A DNA stretch of 64,000 nt from Entomomonas moraniae (lineage in GTDB: Bacteria; Pseudomonadota; Gammaproteobacteria; Pseudomonadales; Pseudomonadaceae). Within the stretch, counting starts at the first letter, position 1. Each line of letters starts with the position of its first letter. Position numbers and translations under genes: made by a program. The DNA lies in the NCBI RefSeq assembly GCF_003991975.1, contig NZ_CP029822.1:1302001-1366000 (forward strand), read 5' to 3'. Positions 31,529 to 40,933 of the stretch are shown here, in pieces. The notes below the pieces were generated by a model, which searched no databases, was not told the DNA's origin, and was given only the letters and a program-made list of their open reading frames with translations.

Positions 31529-33028
31529 CTATTGCTTAATCAAACTATAAACCTGCTCAATATTTACATATTGTCTAAGATGATCAGCTAACTTATCGTA
31601 TTGTTGTTCTTTGAAGGCTGCATAATCAAAAGTAGTTTCAGTCAACTTACTTGCATAGGGTTTTAATAGATAATCTATCACCTCTGCATTATCTAAAATA
31701 CCATGAATATAAGTACCAAAGCAGTTATCACTGGCTTTATAGCCATCTTTTGTACCTGTTTGTAAGTAGTTAATTGGCGACTCTTGGTACCCCTCAACAG
31801 GCGTTGTTACTCCCATATGAATTTCATAGCCGTCACACCATGAACTGCCGTCTAAGAATTTAAACTTAACTTGACGCGTGACCTTCTCGCCTAGCATTTG
31901 AGTAGAAACTGGTAATAATCCTAACCCTGGTAAACGCTCAATAGAACCTTCTACATGATCAGGATCACAAATCTCTTGCCCCATCATTTGATAACCACCA
32001 CAAATGCCCACCACGGTAGCACCACTTCGATGCGCGGATAGAATACTTTGCGCCACACCATTACGACGCAATTCATAGAGATCGTCTAAAGTGCTTTTAC
32101 TACCAGGGATTAAGATAATATCTGCTTGAGCGATTTCATCCACATTGCTGCTGTAATATAGATGAACCCGTGGGTCTTGCTCCAAGCGATTAAAATCGGT
32201 GAAGTTTGATAGGTGCCTTAATAACACGACTACTACATTAACTTTACCATGGCTTGCTTGAATTTGCTTGGTATGCAGTGCTACAGAATCCTCTTCTTCA
32301 ATATGAATATCCTTATAATAAGGAACCACCCCCACAACAGGAATACCGCATAAGTCTTCGAGCATTTTAATACCCGGTTCAAAAAGCCTGATATCACCAC
32401 GAAATTTATTAATTAAAATACCCTTAACATAAGGTCGCTCTTCTTCTGTTAAGAGCATAATAGAACCATAAACACTGGCAAATACACCACCGCGATCAAT
32501 ATCAGCAACCAAGATAACCGATGCATTAGCATGCATTGCCATAGGCATATTGACTAGATCAACTGCACGTAAATTGATCTCTGAAATACTCCCTGCACCT
32601 TCCATTACAACGGGGTTATAACGGCTAGCTAAGCGATCAAACGCGCTATTTACTTCCTTTCTTAATACTTCCCTGCCCTCTGTTCTAAAATATTGGTAGG
32701 CATTTTGATTGCCAATGGGTTTGCCATTTAATACTACTTGGCAAGTATGATCTGATGAGGGTTTTAAAAGTAATGGATTCATATCCGTATGGCAAGCAAC
32801 ACCAGCCGCCTCTGCCTGCACTGCTTGTGCTCGACCTATTTCTAAACCTTCTTGTGTTGCATAAGAATTATTAGCCATATTTTGTGCTTTAAATGGCGCA
32901 GGGTGATAACCATCTTGTTTAAAGATACGACAAAACCCAGCGGTAATAATGCTTTTGCCGACATCGCTACCAGTTCCCATAAACATCAAAGGTGAAAGTT
33001 TTTGCATCACTGTTGCCTTATCATTCAT
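31529..33028 (-). CDS. cobQ: cobyric acid synthase CobQ/CbiP
   Basis: 499 residues, normal length. The N-terminal dethiobiotin-synthetase-like ATPase has MGTGSDVGKSIITAGF and KAQNMANNS; the C-terminal glutamine amidotransferase domain has VVGICGGYQMMG (catalytic Cys) and TYIHGILDN (His). It amidates four carboxyl groups of adenosylcobyrinate diamide, so the cell also needs earlier corrin precursors or salvages them. Last gene of the riboswitch operon; overlaps cobC by 8 bases. Confidence 0.95.
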   Translation of the reverse strand: MNDKATVMQKLSPLMFMGTGSDVGKSIITAGFCRIFKQDGYHPAPFKAQNMANNSYATQEGLEIGRAQAVQAEAAGVACHTDMNPLLLKPSSDHTCQVVLNGKPIGNQNAYQYFRTEGREVLRKEVNSAFDRLASRYNPVVMEGAGSISEINLRAVDLVNMPMAMHANASVILVADIDRGGVFASVYGSIMLLTEEERPYVKGILINKFRGDIRLFEPGIKMLEDLCGIPVVGVVPYYKDIHIEEEDSVALHTKQIQASHGKVNVVVVLLRHLSNFTDFNRLEQDPRVHLYYSSNVDEIAQADIILIPGSKSTLDDLYELRRNGVAQSILSAHRSGATVVGICGGYQMMGQEICDPDHVEGSIERLPGLGLLPVSTQMLGEKVTRQVKFKFLDGSSWCDGYEIHMGVTTPVEGYQESPINYLQTGTKDGYKASDNCFGTYIHGILDNAEVIDYLLKPYASKLTETTFDYAAFKEQQYDKLADHLRQYVNIEQVYSLIKQ

Positions 33029-33551
33029 TAATAGTTAATTCCGTTACTGAGCCATAACGGGGTGTTTCATCAAACATGGTTTGGAGTGTTGTTGCTTTGC
33101 TATAAACACGGGCACTATTAATAACTCCACCATGGGTGAAAATTGCCACTTGCTCCAAGCCGCAAGGTAAATCATCAATAAAATCACAAAATCGACGATG
33201 CAAATCATTAAAGGATTCGCCCCCTGTTGTTCTGACCGTAATATAATCTTTATACCACGTATCTAAATGAGGATCTTGTATCGCATCCCATGGCTGCATT
33301 TCCCAATCACCGAAATTAAGCTCTTGTAAGCGATCATCTATAACGGCATCAGCAAATCCACAGTAATGCGCTAGCTTAACGCAACGTGTCAGTGGGCTGG
33401 TAAATACAGCATCAAACTTAATAAGGCTTAATTGTTTAGCTACGGCTTTAGCTTCCTGCTCAAAACTAGCTTTCAGAGGAACATCTGTTTGGCCATAACA
33501 AACGCCCTGAGGTACATCAACAGCCGTATGGCGAATTAAATAAAGTTTCAT
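33021..33551 (-). CDS. cobC: alpha-ribazole phosphatase CobC
   Basis: 176 residues from ATG 33551 (MKLYLIRHTAVDVPQGVCYG); the longer frame upstream lies inside cobS. Histidine-phosphatase motif LIRHT, then GQTDVPL, TSPLTRC and C-terminal FTHGGVI. It removes the phosphate from alpha-ribazole phosphate or cobalamin phosphate in lower-ligand assembly. The start overlaps the cobS stop (ATGA type). Confidence 0.9.
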   Translation of the reverse strand: MKLYLIRHTAVDVPQGVCYGQTDVPLKASFEQEAKAVAKQLSLIKFDAVFTSPLTRCVKLAHYCGFADAVIDDRLQELNFGDWEMQPWDAIQDPHLDTWYKDYITVRTTGGESFNDLHRRFCDFIDDLPCGLEQVAIFTHGGVINSARVYSKATTLQTMFDETPRYGSVTELTINE

Positions 33552-34306
33552 ACAATCCTCGCCAACACAACAAAGCTTAAATAAAAAGAAAGCTCCGTTA
33601 ATAAAAATAAAGCACCGGCACAATCCCCTGTATAACCTTGTATTTTCTGATTCATAAAAGCTGTTAATAGAAAAAACATAACCACGGGCAAAATAGCCGA
33701 TAAATAAAATAAAGGGGAAATGACAGCGAAAATAATAAAATAAGGAATTAATGCAAAACTAACTGCGCAAAGAAAATATTTGATTTGCAACGTATTATAA
33801 ACCACTTTAACCTTACTGCTTTCAGCCGTGCGGGCATAAGTTAAGCGACTGGTAATAAATGAAGACAATCCTTTACAAAAGGGATCAGCAACCAAAATAA
33901 CAATACAGGCTAGCCCAACAGTTAAGCTGCTAAGTAATGAAAACAACAGCAAATAGTAAATAATTAACCCAATCACACCATAACAACCCATATGGCTGTC
34001 TTTCATAATCGCAAGAATACGTTCTTTAGTCAGCCCACCACCAAAACCATCAAAAAAATCGGCTAAACCATCCTCATGAAAGGCGCCTGTTAATAATAAT
34101 CTGCTCGCCAGCGCCAAGACGACAGCCACATTCATTGGCAAGATCAGATTACTTAAATACAAAACTACAGCCATCACCGATGCCGTTAACCACCCCGCCA
34201 TCGACCAATAATAGACAATGTTTTTAAAATAATCATCTGGGAGAATACAGTTCCTAAAAAACGGTAACCGTGTGTAGAAAATAATAACTGCTTTTATGGC
34301 TAACAT
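33548..34306 (-). CDS. cobS: cobalamin-5'-phosphate synthase CobS
   Basis: 252 residues, polytopic membrane protein. GAFHEDGLADFFDGFGGG (~77-94) is the conserved metal-binding active-site motif of the CobS/CobV family. It joins adenosylcobinamide-GDP to alpha-ribazole (phosphate). About six hydrophobic segments. It overlaps cobT by 7 bases. Confidence 0.95.
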   Translation of the reverse strand: MLAIKAVIIFYTRLPFFRNCILPDDYFKNIVYYWSMAGWLTASVMAVVLYLSNLILPMNVAVVLALASRLLLTGAFHEDGLADFFDGFGGGLTKERILAIMKDSHMGCYGVIGLIIYYLLLFSLLSSLTVGLACIVILVADPFCKGLSSFITSRLTYARTAESSKVKVVYNTLQIKYFLCAVSFALIPYFIIFAVISPLFYLSAILPVVMFFLLTAFMNQKIQGYTGDCAGALFLLTELSFYLSFVVLARIV

Positions 34307-35343
34307 TTTGTGATCGGAGAAATATCCGCCCCTTGAAAGGTTTTCATTTCATTAATCATTCGTACCGCAGAATCTACTAAAGGAAAAGCACAAACAGCCC
34401 CTGTTCCCTCGCCCAATCTAAAATGGAGTTGCAATAATGCGTTCACTCCGATGTGATCTAAGAGTAATTTATGCCCTGTTTCCTCACCTTGATGTCCAAA
34501 AATAGCATAATCCATAATATTTTCTTGAAACTGGCTAGCCATAAGTAAACAGTTAGTCATGATAAAACCATCAATTAAAATAATCATACCCAACTCAGCA
34601 GCTCTTAACATAGCACCTACGGCAGCGACCATTTCATAACCACCAAAATAACGCATAATATCTTCAGCACTGCCATCACCTTGATAATTTTCTACTGCTT
34701 GCTTGAGAACCTGATATTTACGTAATGTCCCTTCTGATGCCCAGCCAGACCCAGCGCCAACACACTGTTTTAGATCAATACCGGTCAAATAGCTCATCCA
34801 AATAGAAGACGGCGACGTATTGGCAATGCCTAACTCTCCTAAAGAAACAATATTACATCCCGCTTGATGACATTGATCAACAAGGCTAATCCCAATATTG
34901 ATTGCCTGTTCCATTTGTGTATGACTCATCGCCGCCTGATGTAAAAAGTTAGCCGTTCCTTTACTGATTTTACGATCAATTAACCCCGTATTTTCTTCAA
35001 AATCATAGTCAACCCCCACATCAACCACCATCAGTTGAAAACCATGTTGACGAGTAAAAATATTAATCCCGCCGCCACCGTTGACAAAGTTAAGGGCTTG
35101 TTGCCATGTAATGGCTTTGGGCGAAGGACTAACCCCTGACTCTGCAATACCATGATCTGCCGCCAATAGAATATGACAAGGGTGACTAAGTTGTGGTGTT
35201 AGGCTTTGCTGAATCGTACCTATTTGTAATGCTAGTTGTTCTAATAAACCGAGCGATCCTTTCGGCTTAGCCAAACTATCAATCTTGGCTTGTAATAAAG
35301 GGGTAATGGCTGTATCTGGTTTTTGAATAACAAAGTTTCTCAT
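34300..35343 (-). CDS. cobT: nicotinate-nucleotide-DMB phosphoribosyltransferase CobT
   Basis: 347 residues, typical length. KPKGSLGLLEQLALQIG (~26-42), HGIAESGVSP, FVNGGGGINIF and LGELGIANTSPS are the family blocks; the C-terminal EGTGAVCAFPLVDSA holds the catalytic Glu region. It makes alpha-ribazole phosphate from dimethylbenzimidazole or a related base. Confidence 0.95.
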   Translation of the reverse strand: MRNFVIQKPDTAITPLLQAKIDSLAKPKGSLGLLEQLALQIGTIQQSLTPQLSHPCHILLAADHGIAESGVSPSPKAITWQQALNFVNGGGGINIFTRQHGFQLMVVDVGVDYDFEENTGLIDRKISKGTANFLHQAAMSHTQMEQAINIGISLVDQCHQAGCNIVSLGELGIANTSPSSIWMSYLTGIDLKQCVGAGSGWASEGTLRKYQVLKQAVENYQGDGSAEDIMRYFGGYEMVAAVGAMLRAAELGMIILIDGFIMTNCLLMASQFQENIMDYAIFGHQGEETGHKLLLDHIGVNALLQLHFRLGEGTGAVCAFPLVDSAVRMINEMKTFQGADISPITKC

Positions 35344-35346
35344 TAA

Positions 35347-35859
35347 TTACCCCTTAATTTTCATTGGAATACCTGAGACAGTGAAGTAAACCTCATCTGC
35401 TCGCTCTGCAATATACTGATTTAACCACCCTAGTAAATCGGTGAATTGACGCTGCAATTTATTTTCAGGAGTTCCCCCCAAACCTATTTCATTAGTCACA
35501 AAAATAAATTGCGCTTGTTGCTTGGTTAACGAATCGAACTCGTGCTGTAATGCTTGTAGCGCTTGTTCAATATGACTATCTAAATCAAAAAAATAATTAG
35601 TGGCCCAGAGCGTTACACAATCAACCAACACAACATGCCCTTCTACAAGGTGCTTTGATAGCTGCTTGTCTTCCTCAATGGTGAACCAGTTTGCTTCTCG
35701 TCTACGCTGATGAAGAATAATTCGTTGCTCATACTCAGCATCCCAAACCCGAGAGGTTGCCATATAAATTGGCTGATCACTCGCGGCTAACGCTAACTGC
35801 TCGGCAAAAAGACTTTTACCTGAGCGCTGCCCCCCTGTAACCAATATTATTTTAGTCAT
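35347..35859 (-). CDS. cobU: adenosylcobinamide kinase/guanylyltransferase CobU
   Basis: 170 residues from ATG 35859 (MTKIILVTGGQRSGKSLFAE). P-loop GGQRSGKS, the following HQRRREANWFTIEED (His that is guanylylated), LVDCVTLW and FVTNEIGLGGTPEN fit. It activates adenosylcobinamide to the GDP form, so the operon can also salvage cobinamide. Overlaps the cobD end by 8 bases. Confidence 0.93.
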   Translation of the reverse strand: MTKIILVTGGQRSGKSLFAEQLALAASDQPIYMATSRVWDAEYEQRIILHQRRREANWFTIEEDKQLSKHLVEGHVVLVDCVTLWATNYFFDLDSHIEQALQALQHEFDSLTKQQAQFIFVTNEIGLGGTPENKLQRQFTDLLGWLNQYIAERADEVYFTVSGIPMKIKG

Positions 35860-36865
35860 GTAACCATTCCCCAACCGCCGCCACTAAGGCTTGATTTTGC
35901 TCTGGCGTTTGTGTTGCTATTCGAAAATAACGAGTATCCAACCCTACAAAATTAGCCGCATCGCGAATTAATAAATGATGCTGATGAGCTAAGTAATGTT
36001 TAAGCTCGGCAGCTGTGCGACCATTAAGTAGTTTTACCAAAAAATAATGAGTACAACTGGGTAATACTTCTAGCGCTCTAAATACAGCTAATTCCTGCTG
36101 TAGCTGCTGGGTATACTGTAGCAGTAAAATAAGGTCAATTTTCAAATTATTGTATTGATTTAACAAATAATGTCCGGCTGCAATCGCTACGCTATTCACT
36201 GACCACGGCATACGAAAATGATTAATTTTTGCCGCTAACGATTGGCAAGTCATAAAATAACCTAACCGCAACCCTGGAATGGCGTATTGTTTGGTCATTG
36301 AGTGTAAAATGATTACATTGTTATATTGCAACACCTTCTCTATCGGTAACTCTGCATTGATTGCAAAGTCTGCATAAGATTGGTCAACCACAAAAACAAC
36401 CTGAGAGTAATTTTCAAATAATGCGAAGAGTTGTTGCTCAGTATAAACGTCACCCGTTGGATTATTAGGGCTACACAACCAACAAAGTTCTGTTTGTGGC
36501 GGAATCTCTTGTAGTGCAAAAACATGCTGTACTTGGTGCTGATGAATTTGACAAGCATCGCTGTACTCACTAAACACAGGGGAAACAATGGTTGTTTTAC
36601 TGCCTCGAAATGCTTGAGCTATTAAATAAATCGCTTCAGTAGCACCATTGGTTACGCCAATACATTGTTCATCAATACCATAACGAGCGGCTAATAAACA
36701 CCTGATAGCGCCTGCATCAGGCTCAGGATAATGATGAATATCACTAAGATGCTCAATGAGTACTTGCTTTAAAGTAGATAAATCAAGTTGATGATAAACA
36801 TTAGAACTAAAATCAGCAGTAATTTTTGGGTATTGGTAGCGATCATCACCATGGCCATTTATCAT
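35852..36865 (-). CDS. cobD: threonine-phosphate decarboxylase-type aminotransferase CobD
   Basis: 337 residues, fold-type I PLP enzyme: GVTNGATEAIYLIAQAF, WLCSPNNPTGDV, VVDQSYADFA and SMTKQYAIPGLRLGYF (PLP Lys in SMTKQY). With the cobalamin neighbours this is the Salmonella CobD function, giving (R)-1-amino-2-propanol phosphate for the nucleotide loop (called CobC in Pseudomonas nomenclature). The partner CbiB is not in the operon. Confidence 0.9.
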   Translation of the reverse strand: MINGHGDDRYQYPKITADFSSNVYHQLDLSTLKQVLIEHLSDIHHYPEPDAGAIRCLLAARYGIDEQCIGVTNGATEAIYLIAQAFRGSKTTIVSPVFSEYSDACQIHQHQVQHVFALQEIPPQTELCWLCSPNNPTGDVYTEQQLFALFENYSQVVFVVDQSYADFAINAELPIEKVLQYNNVIILHSMTKQYAIPGLRLGYFMTCQSLAAKINHFRMPWSVNSVAIAAGHYLLNQYNNLKIDLILLLQYTQQLQQELAVFRALEVLPSCTHYFLVKLLNGRTAAELKHYLAHQHHLLIRDAANFVGLDTRYFRIATQTPEQNQALVAAVGEWLHD

Positions 36866-36889
36866 ACGTAACTCACCTCATCAACACGG

Positions 36890-37681
36890 TTAACTACCTA
36901 AAAAGTCTTGCTCACGCCGGTAAAGTGGCAACTCTTTCTCAAGATGTAAACGAACTAACCAAGGCTGGACTAACCCAGCCTGTTTAATAAGCTCGGTTTG
37001 TAAAAAGACTTGTTGCGTATCGCCCGAGGTTAACAAGCGGCCTTTATGTAATACCGATACCTCATCACACACCTGATAAATCAGATCAATATCATGGCTT
37101 GAGATAACAACTTGCTTACCTTCAGCCACTATGCGTTGTAAAATCTCAATAATCTGCTGACGCCCGAGAGGATCTAGGCCAGCGGTAGGTTCATCTAATA
37201 AAATACAGGGTGCATCTAAAACTAACGCCCCTGCAATTGCGACTCGTTTTTTCTGCCCATAACTTAAATATTGAATCGGCTGGTCTGCAAAATGCTGAGC
37301 ATCAACAAGGGTTAGTGCATTATCAACACGACGTAACACTTCCTCTTCGTCCATCCCTAAATTACGCAAAGCAAACGCAATATCACTGCGAATATCGGTA
37401 TAAAATATCTGCTGATCGGGGTCTTGAAAAACAATAGAAACGTTTTGCCGTAATTGATAAAGTGCCTCTTTATGATAGCTTAACGGTTGTCCATCCCAAC
37501 AGACCTCACCTGTGTTAGGTTTCAAAATACCTAACAACAGCATAAACAATGTCGACTTACCCGAACCATTAGCACCAATTAGCCCTGTAACCTTTCCAGC
37601 GGCTAATGTTAAGCTAATATCCTCTAATACCCATTGATTATTCTGCTCATATTTAAAACTAATCCGCTTGGTCAATAACAT
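36890..37681 (-). CDS. cbiO: cobalt ECF transporter ATPase CbiO
   Basis: 263 residues. Walker [14 protein letters not shown] (~36-48), Q-loop [11 protein letters not shown], signature [13 protein letters not shown] (~142) and Walker [14 protein letters not shown], with H-loop SSHDID. It powers cobalt uptake with CbiM, CbiN and CbiQ. A single ATPase, so it presumably forms a homodimer. Confidence 0.95.
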   Translation of the reverse strand: MLLTKRISFKYEQNNQWVLEDISLTLAAGKVTGLIGANGSGKSTLFMLLLGILKPNTGEVCWDGQPLSYHKEALYQLRQNVSIVFQDPDQQIFYTDIRSDIAFALRNLGMDEEEVLRRVDNALTLVDAQHFADQPIQYLSYGQKKRVAIAGALVLDAPCILLDEPTAGLDPLGRQQIIEILQRIVAEGKQVVISSHDIDLIYQVCDEVSVLHKGRLLTSGDTQQVFLQTELIKQAGLVQPWLVRLHLEKELPLYRREQDFLGS

Positions 37682-37695
37682 ATCAATACCTACAG

Positions 37696-38373
37696 CTACA
37701 GGTGAAAATCACCCTTAAATAACTTTGTCTCTAAAGCTATTGTCATTTGACTATAACGACTTAACACTCGGCTAAATAACATCGTAATTAACATCCCCAA
37801 TGACCGATAACTCGTTGCCATAGAGATATAACCAAAACGTAAAGTTTGGGCACGCTTGATAGCCACAACTTCATCTAAAAAAATAAAAATAAAGCGGTAA
37901 GTCAACAAAATAGTCTCTAACAAAACATTGGGAACGCGCAGTTTTTTACCAATATAAATCAACTGATCAAAAGGTGTTGTTAATACAAATAAATAAGTAA
38001 CCGCCAAACAAGAGAGACTACGAAAGAAAGCGTTCTGAGCAACAGCCAATGAGTCAGCACTAATACCGATATAAAGCGAACCCACGGGGAAGCTGACCAA
38101 TAAAGAGTTAGCTTCCCAAGCAAATGACACTAAAATACCCAGCATACTGACCAATAAAAAAGAAAAGGGAACCATCATCCATTTACAATATTTACCCAAA
38201 GAGATGCGAGTGACATAACAACTAATAGGCGCTAAGACCAATAAAATAACAATCTGTAACCACCAAAAAGTACACAACGCTATCAATAATAAAATAATAT
38301 AAGCCGCCGCTTTAAACAAAGGGTTTACTGTGCGCCAGCGGCTTTGATAGGCATAATGATCAATCTCTAGCAT
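37696..38373 (-). CDS. cbiQ: cobalt ECF transporter transmembrane subunit CbiQ
   Basis: 225 residues with about five membrane helices. The coupling segments [12 protein letters not shown] and [17 protein letters not shown] (Arg-containing A-x-x-x-R-G-like motif near the C-terminus) contact the CbiO dimer. Overlaps cbiN by 14 bases. Confidence 0.93.
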   Translation of the reverse strand: MLEIDHYAYQSRWRTVNPLFKAAAYIILLLIALCTFWWLQIVILLVLAPISCYVTRISLGKYCKWMMVPFSFLLVSMLGILVSFAWEANSLLVSFPVGSLYIGISADSLAVAQNAFFRSLSCLAVTYLFVLTTPFDQLIYIGKKLRVPNVLLETILLTYRFIFIFLDEVVAIKRAQTLRFGYISMATSYRSLGMLITMLFSRVLSRYSQMTIALETKLFKGDFHL

Positions 38374-38650
38374 TATCTTTTAGCCTTCTACCACGGTAAT
38401 AGCCTAAGATATAACATATAACGCCGGTTCCCAAAGAGCCTTGCAAAGTAAATAATAAACTTTCTATCTCTCCACTGGCAGGTTCAAAGAAAGAAGAAAA
38501 CCAAGGTTTATAATCAGGATGTGTTTGGCTAATAGCACCTTCCGCTTGATCATCTGAACCGCCGAACTCAGCCCCCTTATTGGTAGGCATAAAAAATGGG
38601 ATTAAACACATCACGATCACTATCGCTAACAGTATTAAATTCTTTTTCAT
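38360..38650 (-). CDS. cbiN: cobalt transport protein CbiN
   Basis: 96 residues: a transmembrane helix at ~3-21, a periplasmic segment with FGGSDDQAEGAI and YKPWFSSFFEPASGEIESLL, and a second helix at ~66-84. The GGSDDQAEGAI..P.Y.PW pattern is diagnostic of CbiN, which helps CbiM load cobalt. Confidence 0.95.
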   Translation of the reverse strand: MKKNLILLAIVIVMCLIPFFMPTNKGAEFGGSDDQAEGAISQTHPDYKPWFSSFFEPASGEIESLLFTLQGSLGTGVICYILGYYRGRRLKDNARD

Positions 38651-39378
38651 CTCACAAATCCTTCCGCCGGTGCAATCTTACGATCAACCACAATGTTATA
38701 AACAATTACTGTTAACAAGCCCTCAGCAATTGCAATTGGTATTTGAGTTAAACAGAAAATACCCATAAATTTAGCGGCTGAGGCCATAAAACCAAATTGA
38801 GGATCGGGGAAGGCCCCAGCCAATTGAATAGAAGTAATAAAATACGTCGCGATATCAGCTGTAAAAGCACAGAGAAAAACACCCACATCTTTGCGAATTT
38901 TTAATCGATTAGCTATTCTCCAAATCGCATAACCTACAACCGGACCACCCACAGCCATCGACATGCCATTGGCACCCAGAGTAGTAAGCCCACCATGCGC
39001 CAAAAATAAAGCTTGAAATAATAATACGATTCCCCCTAAGACAGCCATAACCCAAGGGCCAAACATGACTACCCCTAAGCCAACCCCTGTAGGATGAGAA
39101 CAACTCCCCGTAACAGAAGGCATTTTTAAGGAAGACAATACGAATACGAATGCCGCGCACAAAGCTAACAATATTTTTTTATCCGTCCCCGTTGCAGAAA
39201 TTTTCTTTAGCTGAAAAAGCCCTAAAATCAAAAAAGGAACATAAATAAGCCACCACGCACCCGCCCAAACAGGCGGTAAAAAACCTTCCATAATATGCAT
39301 AGCAAACGCTTGTTGAGGAAAGAGAGTCAGTAATGCCGCCCCGGCTACTAGTGACAAAGGCTTGAGCTTGATTTTCAT
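38647..39378 (-). CDS. cbiM: cobalt ECF transporter substrate-specific subunit CbiM
   Basis: 243 residues from ATG 39378; a longer start (39411) is possible. After a cleavable signal ending QQAFA the mature protein begins MHIMEGFLPPVWAGAWWL: the metal-coordinating Met-His at the new N-terminus is the CbiM hallmark and agrees with this processing. GSCSHPTGVGLGVVMFGPW supplies a further ligand. First gene of the operon, 130 bases after the riboswitch. Confidence 0.93.
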   Translation of the reverse strand: MKIKLKPLSLVAGAALLTLFPQQAFAMHIMEGFLPPVWAGAWWLIYVPFLILGLFQLKKISATGTDKKILLALCAAFVFVLSSLKMPSVTGSCSHPTGVGLGVVMFGPWVMAVLGGIVLLFQALFLAHGGLTTLGANGMSMAVGGPVVGYAIWRIANRLKIRKDVGVFLCAFTADIATYFITSIQLAGAFPDPQFGFMASAAKFMGIFCLTQIPIAIAEGLLTVIVYNIVVDRKIAPAEGFVR

Positions 39379-39505
39379 CGTAATAACCTTATTTGTCAGA
39401 GACATATACACCTAACTCGGTGTTAATAAGGCTATACATATGAAATAAAAAAAGGGAGAAATATTTCATCGATAGACTACCCTTCCCACCGAAGGAGGTA
39501 TCCTA

Positions 39506-39657
39506 GGTAATCAAACAGGTCTTCTGGCTTGGCTTCATTCTCATCCGTCCCTTCCCGAGTTTCCTCAGTGGTCATGACAGATTCGTCCACCTTACAGCAG
39601 CGGGGGCTGCGCAGGATTCACACCTGCTTCCTAGCAATTAAGCTATGTTTGATTACC
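39506..39657 (-). promoter_or_regulatory. cobalamin (B12) riboswitch
   Basis: On the minus strand P1 is GGTAATCAAACA (39646-39657) with TGTTTGATTACC (39506-39517). Between them are the GCAGGTGTGAATCCTGCGCA block, CAGCCCCCGCTGCTGTAA, GACCACTG and AGCCAAGCCAGAAGAC, the conserved B12-box elements. It controls the ten-gene cbi/cob operon: high adenosylcobalamin switches expression off. The sequence CCTCCTTCGG downstream (39490-39500) and a GGGA/TCCC-T7 element before cbiM may be the expression platform. Confidence 0.95.
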
Positions 39658-39813
39658 GTTAGTTAAGAGTTTATGCTGTTTTTATATAAGGGTAAATATA
39701 AAAGTGGTGAAGTATTGATGTAGGTAATGAGTTGGTTAAATTTAATACCTCATACCCTTAAATAACTCTCTATGCTAAAGTGATACTCTAATATTCTATA
39801 TAGCTGAAGAACT

Positions 39814-40224
39814 ATGGATAAAACTAATATTGGTTTAACTTTTCGTATTACAGCTGATCGATTTGATACAGATTTAATTAGTCAACAACTAAATATTCAG
39901 CCCACAAAAACGCGTATAAAAGGAAATACAATAAGTCAAAACAATACACATAAATACACGTTTACGAGCTGGGAGTTAGGCCCTACAAGGAAAGATTCAA
40001 TGGATATAAACGATTCATTAAATCAGATAATAGTGTTACTTAAAGGAAAAGAAGATAAATTATTAGCTATTAAACAGCAGTTACATGATGTTAATTTCAT
40101 ATTTGGATTTTTTGTATACGTTGAAAACAGCGAAATACCCAGTATTTATTTTGAAACAAGTAGTATTGCCTTTATTAACTCAATTCAGGCAGAAATAGAC
40201 ATAGATTTTTATATTAACTCGTAG
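39814..40224 (+). CDS. DUF4279 protein, first of a tandem pair
   Basis: 136 residues, soluble. GLTFRITADRFDTDLISQQL (~7-26) with IQPTKTRIKG and TSWELG fits DUF4279 (strand, then helix, 'P.....G', then SW.l). Function of the family is unknown; members are frequent in immunity-gene and mobile contexts. Followed after 8 bases by a paralogue. Confidence 0.7.
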   Translation: MDKTNIGLTFRITADRFDTDLISQQLNIQPTKTRIKGNTISQNNTHKYTFTSWELGPTRKDSMDINDSLNQIIVLLKGKEDKLLAIKQQLHDVNFIFGFFVYVENSEIPSIYFETSSIAFINSIQAEIDIDFYINS

Positions 40225-40232
40225 GTAACTTA

Positions 40233-40661
40233 ATGGAAGATCCTTTCGCAACCTCCGCCACTGTTAAAGTTTGCTTTTTAATTTATACCCATGATTTAAA
40301 TACAACCCTTATAAGTAATTTATTAGAACTACAACCATCAAACGTTAAACCCTATCAACCATTAATCAACAATGACAACGAAAAAGCTAATGCAACTAGC
40401 TGGATAATAGAAACACCAGAGGAAATCTCACATGATATTAACGATCAGCTCAGCCAACTCATTTCATTATTAGCAGACAAAAAAGAAATCATTAGATCAC
40501 TAAAAAAACAATATAATACGAACCATGAGTTTCGAATAATCATTAAAATGAAAAATGAAGACAAATGCGGGTTAAAACCTGCTAAAGGCTTTGACCATAA
40601 AACACTGACATTTATTAACGATATTTATGCAAAAATTATGTTTGATCAATACATTATCTAA
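40233..40661 (+). CDS. DUF4279-like protein, second of the pair
   Basis: 142 residues. The same layout as its neighbour: KVCFLIYTHDLNTTLISNLL, LQPSNVKPYQP, TSWIIETP and a helix ISHDINDQLSQLISLLADKK. It is diverged enough that the pair is an old duplication. Same strand, 8-base gap. Confidence 0.65.
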   Translation: MEDPFATSATVKVCFLIYTHDLNTTLISNLLELQPSNVKPYQPLINNDNEKANATSWIIETPEEISHDINDQLSQLISLLADKKEIIRSLKKQYNTNHEFRIIIKMKNEDKCGLKPAKGFDHKTLTFINDIYAKIMFDQYII

Positions 40662-40933
40662 TGAATTGATCCTAGGCTTAATATAAACACCGTAAACTTC
40701 TTACTGCCAATACTTAAGAGCCATCTCATTGGCTTCAATAGAAATTACACCCTCAAGCCAAGTATTTTTTAACTATACAGGCTAATTTGTCAATCATTGG
40801 TTGTTTTTCCATTTCAGGAATCTAGAAAACTAAGTGCTATGATTAGTAGAGTGCTCACTTCTAATATCTTTTTTATTAGTGAACCTAAGTTTACGACGCT
40901 TAAAAGAATACGATTTTTTTAATCATTCATCTA

